Shown here piece after piece: positions 5,813-11,096 of a stretch of 11,096 nt of DNA. The stretch covers positions 1-11,096 of the forward strand of contig JAGGRV010000487.1 of NCBI GenBank assembly GCA_021159445.1, read 5' to 3'. The notes beneath the pieces are model-generated. The model searched no databases, was not told the origin of the DNA, and saw nothing but the letters and a program-made list of their open reading frames with translations. The stretch comes from Deltaproteobacteria bacterium. Lineage in GTDB: Bacteria; Desulfobacterota; Dissulfuribacteria; Dissulfuribacterales; UBA3076. Within the stretch, counting starts at the first letter, position 1; every line of letters begins with the position of its first letter. Both the position numbers and the translations under genes were made by a program.

Positions 5813-7498
5813 TTAGTCGGTGAATTTGTTCACATAGTGTTGCTGTGCGATAGTAAGCACGTTGTTAATCAACCAGTAGAGTACCAATCCCGAGGGAAAA
5901 TTGATGAACATACAGGTAAATATCACAGGTAGAAATTGCATCATGCGGGCCTGGGTAGGGTCAAGGGAAGAAGGGCTTAACTTCTGCTGTAAATACATAG
6001 AAAGGCCCATAAGCAAGGTAAGTACTGGTATGCCTCCCAGGTAAGGAATGTTTACTCCGGGTATCATTAGACGGTCAGGAGCTGAAAGGTCATTTATCCA
6101 CAGCATGAACGGGGCATGACGCAGCTCTATTGATTGAAGTAATACCTTATATAAGGCAAAAAACACCGGGATCTGCAGCAGCATGGGCAGACAGCCGCCC
6201 ATAGGATTCACCTTGTAGGTTTTATAGAGCTGCATGAGCTCCTTGTTCATTTTTTCTTTATCTTTCCCATACTTTTCCTTAAGCTTAGCCATTTTTGGTT
6301 GAAGTTTCTGCATGGTCTTCATGGACTTTGCGCTTTTTTGTGCCAGGGGCCAGAAGGCAACCTTGATCAGTATGGTAACAATAATTATGGCCAGGCCATA
6401 ATTGTGAATATATTGATAAAGGAATTTAAGGAAGTACAAAACGGGCTTGGCAATTGGATCAAACCAACCAAAATTTATGGCCTTAGAAAGATTGTGCCCC
6501 AAGGCGTTCAAACGGTCGATATCTTTTGGTCCGAAATATATGCCCAGATTTAAGACTTCAACTCCTTGCCCTGCGCTTTTAGGAGACGGCTTGAGTGCAG
6601 TCAGTCGGCTCTCTGTCAGACCGTCAGCCCCTTTTTTCTCAATCAATATATTCCAGGGGCCTTCGCTGATAATCGGGATCAAGGCTGTAATGAAATAGTT
6701 GTCACCGTAACCGATCCAGTCAACCGAACCTGTGTACGTATGTTTTTCCCCGTCATCCAGTTTTACTTCTCGCAACGAATCGTTGCCATAGTAGGCAGTG
6801 CCTGTAAATGTAAACCTGTTTGTATTCTCGCCGGGCTTATTGTACAAGCACAATGATCCGGGAATGGTTCCCGCCCCTGATAAATAAACAGATAGATCTA
6901 TCCAGTAACTTCCCTGGTGGAATGTGTATTCTCTCGTGATTTTAATGCCATTTGGCATATTGCAGGTAAACTTCAGTTGTGCTTCCTCACCGGTCTGAGT
7001 CAGCTTCAGGCCTTCCTTATCCGGTTCAAAGAATTGGGAAGACAGGTCTACCGGCGGCTGAGATTCCATTTGAAGCCCAAGGGGTAGATGCGGGGGAGAG
7101 ACATTGATCAAATTCACAGGAGGAGCGTCATCTGAAAGCGTTGTCAGATATTGCTTTAAGAGGTATTTCTTAACTGTGCCCCCTCTTTCTGAGAAAACGA
7201 GCCGGTAAAGATCCGTTTCCACGGTGATGTCTCTTGCCTTGCGAAGGGGTGCCTTTGTGTCAACTGGAATATCAGGACTTCTTATACCGCTTAGGGAAGA
7301 AACATCGGCGCCCCCATCAGTGCGAATGCGTTTCCCGTATTCATGGTCCGGGGCTTGCTCACTGACACCTGCGGCAGGGATAGTCTCAACACTGGTTTCT
7401 TTATGAGGTGGTTGTGATACATCGCCACCAAAGAAGAATTGAAATACAATCAATACTGCTATAGACAAAACTAAAGCTAATAATGTACGTGAATCCAT
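5813..7498 (-). CDS. yidC: YidC/Oxa1-family membrane protein insertase
   Basis: A 561-aa inner-membrane insertase that places membrane proteins in the bilayer alone or with SecYEG. Like other Gram-negative YidC proteins it has an N-terminal anchor (residues 5-25), a long periplasmic beta-sandwich domain (about 60-340) and the conserved five-helix core. Core landmarks are IIIVTILIKVAFWPL (371-385), KVNPMGGCLPMLLQIPVFFALY (429-450), the ELRHAPFMLWINDLSAPD loop (458-475) and NFPSGLVLYWLINN (533-546). The hydrophilic-groove Arg of E. coli (R366) corresponds to Lys379, a conservative positive-charge replacement. Length is close to the E. coli protein (548 aa). It follows yidD after a 138-bp gap that holds a stem-loop. 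Confidence 0.97.
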   Translation of the reverse strand: MDSRTLLALVLSIAVLIVFQFFFGGDVSQPPHKETSVETIPAAGVSEQAPDHEYGKRIRTDGGADVSSLSGIRSPDIPVDTKAPLRKARDITVETDLYRLVFSERGGTVKKYLLKQYLTTLSDDAPPVNLINVSPPHLPLGLQMESQPPVDLSSQFFEPDKEGLKLTQTGEEAQLKFTCNMPNGIKITREYTFHQGSYWIDLSVYLSGAGTIPGSLCLYNKPGENTNRFTFTGTAYYGNDSLREVKLDDGEKHTYTGSVDWIGYGDNYFITALIPIISEGPWNILIEKKGADGLTESRLTALKPSPKSAGQGVEVLNLGIYFGPKDIDRLNALGHNLSKAINFGWFDPIAKPVLYFLKFLYQYIHNYGLAIIIVTILIKVAFWPLAQKSAKSMKTMQKLQPKMAKLKEKYGKDKEKMNKELMQLYKTYKVNPMGGCLPMLLQIPVFFALYKVLLQSIELRHAPFMLWINDLSAPDRLMIPGVNIPYLGGIPVLTLLMGLSMYLQQKLSPSSLDPTQARMMQFLPVIFTCMFINFPSGLVLYWLINNVLTIAQQHYVNKFTD

Positions 7499-7531
7499 TG
7501 TAGCAAACCTTAATAATCAGAAATAATCAGA

Positions 7532-7582
7532 GCCGTCTTCTAAACTCCATCTCCGGCTTTCCAATGGAGTTTTGTAAACGGC
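7532..7582. other. Stem-loop in the yidD-yidC gap
   Basis: GCCGTCTTCTAAACTCCAT (7532-7550) faces ATGGAGTTTTGTAAACGGC (7564-7582). The arms pair over about 14 of 19 positions, with a 13-nt loop. No U-run follows directly on either strand. It may be an RNA processing or stability element that separates yidC expression from the small upstream genes. Confidence 0.5.
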
Positions 7583-7636
7583 TAATCAATCAACCTTTTT
7601 TTTGCTGTGAAGGGCCTTCTTAACGTAAACCGGCAA

Positions 7637-7864
7637 TCAGGGGACAGGGTCGTATCCGCCCGGAGTCCATGGATGACACCTTAGGAGTCGTTTAGTAGCC
7701 AACACAATACCTGTAATAGGACCGTGTTTAACAATGGCCTCCTCAGCGTATCGGGAACAGCTCGGATAGAAACGGCAAGACCTTGGTAAAATAGGGGAAA
7801 ACAATAGTCTATATATTCTAATGAAAAAAATGATGAATTTACTCAATATGGTCTTAGTAATCAA
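7637..7864 (-). CDS. yidD: YidD, membrane protein insertion efficiency factor
   Basis: A 75-aa small basic protein thought to help YidC-dependent insertion at the inner face of the membrane. It has an amphipathic/hydrophobic N-terminus (SKFIIFFIRIYRLLFSP), then the family core CRFYPSCSRYAEEAIVKHG with Cys30 and Cys36, and the C-terminal RCHPWTPGGYDPVP with Cys63. The start is TTG 7864, supported by AGGTG seven bases upstream inside the end of rnpA. A later in-frame TTG (codon 7) is the alternative. Only 3 bp separate it from rnpA, so translation is probably coupled. Confidence 0.93.
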   Translation of the reverse strand: MITKTILSKFIIFFIRIYRLLFSPILPRSCRFYPSCSRYAEEAIVKHGPITGIVLATKRLLRCHPWTPGGYDPVP

Positions 7865-7867
7865 CTG

Positions 7868-8227
7868 TTAACACCTATTCGAGGCATCAAATGCCTTGAC
7901 AAGATTGCTCTTGAGTTCATTCCAATCAAGGTGGAAAAATTTCCTGTATGGCACAAAAATCAGATCATAACCAGAAGGAAAAATCCACTTGTTCGTACGG
8001 AATAACTCCCTGATCAGCCTTTTGGCTCTGTTTCTCTCAGTGGCCCCACCAATTTTTTTACTGGCACTGATACCGATTCTACAGTAGGGCAAATAATTCC
8101 TTGCAGATATAATAGTAAGGCCAGGCAGCTTTATTCGTTTCCCCTTTCGATAAACCCTGACAAAATTTTTCGCGCCTGTCAATCTCTCTTTTTTTGAGAA
8201 AGATTGTGCATGTAAGGACTGCCTCAT
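7868..8227 (-). CDS. rnpA: RnpA, ribonuclease P protein component
   Basis: A 119-aa basic protein subunit of RNase P, which assists the catalytic RNA in 5' maturation of tRNAs. The signature is the RNR motif RNRAKRLIRE (65-74). Upstream are KKERLTGAKNFVRVYRKGKR, the usual N-terminal block, and RIGISASKKIG (50-60). The ATG at 8227 is the only reasonable start. AAGG lies about 13 bases upstream, a somewhat long spacing. It follows rpmH by 55 bp, the universal rpmH-rnpA pairing. Confidence 0.95.
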   Translation of the reverse strand: MRQSLHAQSFSKKERLTGAKNFVRVYRKGKRIKLPGLTIISARNYLPYCRIGISASKKIGGATERNRAKRLIRELFRTNKWIFPSGYDLIFVPYRKFFHLDWNELKSNLVKAFDASNRC

Positions 8228-8282
8228 TTTAATTGTAAGGCCTTTTCGTTTTACGTCCAGAAGGCTTGCTTCACAATAACCT

Positions 8283-8417
8283 TTATGCTGATAAGCTTTG
8301 TCTCCCTTTTGCTCTGCGCCTGTTCAGTACTCTACGGCCTGCTTTTGTACTCATACGTTTACGAAATCCGTGGGTCCTCTTTCTTTTTAAATTGCTCGGC
8401 TGAAAGGTCCTTTTCAT
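8283..8417 (-). CDS. rpmH: Ribosomal protein bL34
   Basis: A 44-aa protein, too short for most gene-length cutoffs but unmistakable: it begins MKRTFQPSNLKRKRTHGFRK, continues RMSTKAGRRVLNRRRAKGR and ends QSLSA. The length matches the usual 44-46 aa. It is a very basic large-subunit protein. The ribosome binding site GGAG lies 9 bases before the ATG. It is the first gene of the leftward cluster, so the promoter for rpmH-rnpA-yidD and probably for the later genes lies just to its right. Confidence 0.98.
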   Translation of the reverse strand: MKRTFQPSNLKRKRTHGFRKRMSTKAGRRVLNRRRAKGRQSLSA

Positions 8418-8454
8418 ATTACTTAGCTCCAAACTCCCAAATTATCCGGGCGAT

Positions 8455-8464
8455 ATTATGCCAA
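8455..8464 (-). promoter_or_regulatory. Possible extended -10 promoter for rpmH
   Basis: On the minus strand TTGGCATAAT reads as TGn followed by CATAAT (8455-8460), a 5-of-6 match to TATAAT with an extended -10. It lies about 40 bases before the rpmH start codon. No good -35 is seen at 17 bp. That position falls inside the inverted repeat at 8469-8497, which could therefore bind a regulator. Confidence 0.35.
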
Positions 8465-8468
8465 AATT

Positions 8469-8497
8469 GTGTCTGAACCGCTTTTTTGTTCAGACAC
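8469..8497. promoter_or_regulatory. Perfect 10-bp inverted repeat upstream of rpmH
   Basis: GTGTCTGAAC (8469-8478) and GTTCAGACAC (8488-8497) are exact reverse complements around a 9-bp spacer with six T's. It is placed where the -35 region of the predicted rpmH promoter would be. It could be an operator or an RNA hairpin (a terminator-like or attenuator structure). The repeat itself is certain; its function is inferred. Confidence 0.6.
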
Positions 8498-8882
8498 TAA
8501 ATACATGCGTGTGCCAGGGCTGCAAACAACAAAGGAGACAATTTATTCAAAAAAATTCAATATACTAAGAAAGATTTAGAAAAAGTATTACTCTGTTATG
8601 GCAAATACCCAACAACCTCCAAATTCATACCCACATGCTAAGTATATGTCAAGATAAGTTGCTGAACCAATTGAGCCACTTGCAAAACCCATCTTTTGTC
8701 CGATGGCTGAGTTGTTCGTCGCGCCTTGCCCTTGAACAAAATCTGAAATTTTGCAAAAAAGGCTTATTGGGCTATCATTTCTTGCTAACTGGAAATGCCT
8801 TTAGTAGGGTTTAATCCCGTTTGAAAAAATATTTTGTTTTTTTGAAAAAAAGACACAAATTGTCATCAAAAGTCTAATATTA
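8498..8882. other. AT-rich intergenic region, no gene supported
   Basis: No convincing coding region, tRNA or DnaA box is visible in these 385 bases. At 8698-8745 the minus strand reads TTTTGTTCAAGGGCAAGGCGCGACG, written here in two overlapping pieces TTTTGTTCAAGGGCAAGG and AAGGCGCGACG. It resembles the core of the palindrome at 8883-9038, with short inverted TTGCAAAA/TTTTGCAA flanks near 8680 and 8750, so it may be a decayed relative. A/T runs occur at 8822-8851, and a TAATAT at 8875-8880 could be a -10 for mreB. Confidence 0.35.
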
Positions 8883-9038
8883 AGGAACGGGAGATAAATA
8901 AGTTGAACAAAAATTAATAGGATTTTTTGTTGTATTCAAGGCGCGAGGAGCGAGCATAACGGGTTATGTGATCGACGAGCAACGAAGAAGACGGCAAAAA
9001 AGACATTAATTTGTTCAAGTTATTTATTGTACGTTCCT
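8883..9038. repeat. 156-bp fully palindromic MITE-like element upstream of mreB
   Basis: The termini AGGAACG and CGTTCCT begin long inverted arms. The left arm continues with GATAAATAAGTTGAACAAA, and the right arm read in reverse gives AATAAATAACTTGAACAAA. Complementarity continues imperfectly to the apex CATAAC-GG-GTTATG at 8955-8968, which is within a base or so of the element centre. A TAA flanks both ends of the GGAACG core and could be a 3-bp target duplication, but this is weak. It ends 17 bp before the mreB ATG, so it must lie in the mreB leader or supply its promoter. Confidence 0.85.
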
Positions 9039-9055
9039 AACTTAAGGTAATAATT

Positions 9056-10087
9056 ATGTTTTTAGGTTCTCTTTTAGGGCGGTTCTCAAGCGATCTGGCC
9101 ATCGATCTCGGAACTGCAAATACATTGGTATATGTGAAGGATAAGGGCATAGTCCTGCGCGAACCATCTGTGGTCGCAGTGCGCAAGGATATCAGGGCAA
9201 ACAGAGTCGTGGCCGTGGGCAAAGACGCCAAAATGATGCTTGGGAGGACACCTGGAAATATTGTAGCTATCCGACCCATGAAGGATGGCGTAATTGCTGA
9301 TTTTGAAGTCACAGAGGCCATGCTGCGCTATTTTATACGAAAAATACACGATCGGCGGACTCTGATTCGGCCTCGAATCAACATAAGTGTGCCGTCTGGA
9401 ATCACTCAGGTTGAGAAGCGAGCTGTCCGGGAATCCGCCGAGTCTGCAGGTGCAAGAGAAGTTTACCTGATTGAAGAACCTATGGCAGCCGCTATTGGTG
9501 CGGGGTTGCCGATTACGGAGCCGATTGCAAATATGATAGTGGATATGGGTGGAGGTACTACGGAAGTAGCTGTCATTTCTTTAGCCGGGATCGTCTACAG
9601 TAAGTCTGTTCGTGTAGCAGGTGATAAGATGGACAATGCTATTTTACAGTTTATTAAAAGAAAATTTAATCTGCTGATTGGTGAACATTCGGCAGAAAAA
9701 ATCAAGATAGCACTAGGCGATGTTTTACCTGAAGAACCTTATCAGGAGATGGAGATAAAGGGTAGAGATCTGGTATCAGGGGTGCCCAAGACCATAACGA
9801 TTAATTCGTCAGAAGTACGTTCAGCTATAACAGAACAGATAGACACAATAGTCGATACGGTAAAAAGCGTACTTGAGCAAACCCCCCCGGAATTGGCTGC
9901 TGATATTGTCGATAAAGGAATTGTTCTGACAGGAGGTGTGGCCTTGCTAAAGAATCTGGATAAGCTCTTGAGAGACGAAACACATCTTCCTATAATTATT
10001 ACTGACGATCCTTTATCTTCCGTGGTTTTAGGTGCTGGCATGTCTCTGGACAATCTTGATATCTTGAAAGAAGTTATGATCCATTAA
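9056..10087 (+). CDS. mreB: MreB, rod-shape-determining actin homologue
   Basis: A 343-aa bacterial actin that polymerises on the inner membrane face and guides lateral cell-wall synthesis. It begins with an amphipathic MFLGSLLGRF and then the phosphate-1 motif IDLGTANTLVYV (from residue 16). It has the catalytic Glu140 in YLIEEPMAAAIGAGL, phosphate-2 DMGGGTTEVAV (163-173) and the adenosine-site motif GIVLTGGVALLKNL near the C-terminus. Length is standard. ATG 9056 is preceded by TTAAGG at 9042-9047 with suitable spacing. It is the first gene of an mreBC operon and is divergent from rpmH. Confidence 0.98.
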   Translation: MFLGSLLGRFSSDLAIDLGTANTLVYVKDKGIVLREPSVVAVRKDIRANRVVAVGKDAKMMLGRTPGNIVAIRPMKDGVIADFEVTEAMLRYFIRKIHDRRTLIRPRINISVPSGITQVEKRAVRESAESAGAREVYLIEEPMAAAIGAGLPITEPIANMIVDMGGGTTEVAVISLAGIVYSKSVRVAGDKMDNAILQFIKRKFNLLIGEHSAEKIKIALGDVLPEEPYQEMEIKGRDLVSGVPKTITINSSEVRSAITEQIDTIVDTVKSVLEQTPPELAADIVDKGIVLTGGVALLKNLDKLLRDETHLPIIITDDPLSSVVLGAGMSLDNLDILKEVMIH

Positions 10088-10122
10088 TTCAGCCGGCCAT
10101 ATTTTTTTGTTGCATATCGATT

Positions 10123-10977
10123 GTGCCATTCCACACTGGAAATTCAAAAAAACGCATGACGCCATATTTAGTCCTGGCCGTTGTAGTTTTTTTGATCTTT
10201 GTAGCGGTGGGCCTGCGTTTTGGTTCACCGGCCGTTGTATCTCCAGTCAAATACTTTTTTATGGACTTAACAGGCTATTTGCAAAAAGGCCTTTCCGGAC
10301 CCTCGAGATGGGGAAAAAAATTTTGGCGATCATACCTGGCCCTTCAGGACGTTGAGTTAGAAAACAAGGCCCTTCGTCAAGAGATAGTCCAACTTCAAAA
10401 AGAAATTGGCCGGTACCGTGAGGCCCTTATTGCCAATGCCCGTTATAAGAGGTTATTGGAAATAAAAGAGGATGCCGGCGCTACGGCAATAGCGGCCAAT
10501 GTGGTTGGAGTAGATTTGGCTCCATGGTTGGCCACAATTACTGTGGATCAGGGTCGCAAAGACGGGATAAGGCCGGGGATAGTGGTTATGTCCGGAGCGG
10601 GTGTTGTAGGCCAGACAATGGAAACTTCCCTCCATTTTAGCAAGGTTTTATTGTTGTCTGACTATAACAGCGCGGTAGCCGCACTTATACAGCGGAATCG
10701 AGCCAGAGGCATTATAAAAGGCACTGGGAAGGGACGATGTTGCCTGGCCTATGTGGAAAAAATGGTGGATGTTGAGGTTGGGGATAGAATTATTACATCC
10801 GGCACTGACCGAATTTTCCCAAAGGGACTTTTGATAGGAAAGGTCTCTTCTGTAACTGAAGGTTCTATTTCTGATCTTTTCCAGGAAATCACTGTGACGC
10901 CGGCTGTTGATCTCAAAAGAATAGAAGAAGTGGTTGTTCTTGTTACAAATCAGCCCTTCGTGGAGTCACATCATTGA
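10123..10977 (+). CDS. mreC: MreC, rod-shape-determining protein
   Basis: A 284-aa bitopic inner-membrane protein that links MreB filaments to the periplasmic elongation machinery. A short basic N-terminus (NSKKR) precedes a membrane helix (about 14-31), a coiled coil (about 70-113, LENKALRQEIVQLQKEIGRY) and the double beta-barrel domain (GVDLAPWLATITVDQGRKDGI, VVGQTMETSLHFSKVLLLSD, GDRIITSGTDRIFPKGLLIGKV). GTG 10123 keeps the positive residues ahead of the helix. ATG 10156 is an alternative, and neither has a strong ribosome binding site. It lies 35 bp after mreB. mreD would be expected next but is not inside the window; a repeat element starts 5 bp after the stop. Confidence 0.95.
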   Translation: MPFHTGNSKKRMTPYLVLAVVVFLIFVAVGLRFGSPAVVSPVKYFFMDLTGYLQKGLSGPSRWGKKFWRSYLALQDVELENKALRQEIVQLQKEIGRYREALIANARYKRLLEIKEDAGATAIAANVVGVDLAPWLATITVDQGRKDGIRPGIVVMSGAGVVGQTMETSLHFSKVLLLSDYNSAVAALIQRNRARGIIKGTGKGRCCLAYVEKMVDVEVGDRIITSGTDRIFPKGLLIGKVSSVTEGSISDLFQEITVTPAVDLKRIEEVVVLVTNQPFVESHH

Positions 10978-10982
10978 AAAAA

Positions 10983-11096
10983 GTAAGCGTTCACAGGGCA
11001 CCGCATCTGCTTTGTTGTCGGGCACTTGAAGTACAGGAAGTACGTCTGCGTACCCTCCGCCTCGCATCTGCAGCACCCTGTAAACGCTTACAGTTC
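10983..11096 (-). repeat. Third copy of the palindromic element, inverted, cut by the window edge
   Basis: Read on the minus strand, 10983-11091 is a 109-bp relative of the element at 3240-3349, with the same termini (GTAAGCGTTTACAGGG and CCCTGTGAACGCTTAC) and about six differences, including a 1-bp deletion that breaks the inner GCGTAC palindrome. The flank GAACTG beyond it resembles the GAACCG before copies 1 and 2. It starts 5 bp after the mreC stop codon. Confidence 0.9.

Noticed and set aside
7595..7604. T-run after the yidD-yidC stem-loop as an intrinsic terminator on the + strand
   Set aside because: It is separated from the stem by 13 bases, and no + strand gene ends here.
8285..8476. 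63-aa open frame on the + strand
   Set aside because: It is the antisense shadow of rpmH (8283-8417, - strand), whose protein is unmistakable.
8598..8657. 19-aa frame MANTQQPP... in the rpmH-mreB gap
   Set aside because: There is no ribosome binding site, no recognisable similarity, and the length is expected by chance.
8418..9055. Replication origin next to rpmH
   Set aside because: No TTATCCACA-type DnaA boxes or dnaA/dnaN/gidA neighbours are visible. The AT-rich runs alone are not enough.

Overview
This window is a stretch of bacterial housekeeping genes, most likely from a Desulfobacterota (deltaproteobacterial) genome. The basis is gene order (rpmH-rnpA-yidD-yidC-jag-mnmE in one run, tgt-yajC next to each other, mreBC beside them), a diderm gene set (Mpl of Gram-negative murein recycling, a YidC with a large periplasmic domain) and protein character. 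The taxon is an inference from family knowledge, not from a search.

Layout: (1) 79-3062, + strand: one very long reading frame that joins a complete Mpl-type muropeptide ligase to a complete tRNA-guanine transglycosylase (Tgt), followed with a 4-bp overlap by yajC. (2) 3063-3349: a 119-bp palindromic element duplicated in tandem, ending exactly at the mnmE stop codon. (3) 3350-8417, - strand: rpmH, rnpA, yidD, yidC, jag/khpB and mnmE, read from right to left. (4) 8418-9055: a 638-bp divergent intergenic region with a perfect operator-like inverted repeat near rpmH and a 156-bp fully palindromic, MITE-like element directly upstream of mreB. (5) 9056-10977, + strand: mreB and mreC. (6) 10983-11096: an inverted third copy of the 119-bp element family, a few bases after the mreC stop.

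The genes have ordinary jobs: murein recycling (Mpl), queuosine and uridine modification of tRNA (Tgt, MnmE), membrane protein insertion (YajC, YidD, YidC), RNase P and ribosome (RnpA, RpmH), RNA binding (Jag) and cell shape (MreB, MreC).

The unusual content is the repeat DNA. At least four unrelated repeat families lie in 11 kb. The most notable is an octamer, TCACCAAA, in tandem at three places inside the mpl-tgt reading frame: at the N-terminus, in an internal loop of Mpl, and as a 96-bp array that forms the Mpl-Tgt linker. The octamer has no stop in any forward frame and encodes the same cyclic peptide (NHQITKSP) in all three. Its length is not a multiple of three, so a change of one unit would shift the frame. 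Losing one unit from the linker array would bring a TAA directly after the array into frame and release Mpl alone. This repeat-built, possibly switchable fusion is the best candidate for something undescribed.
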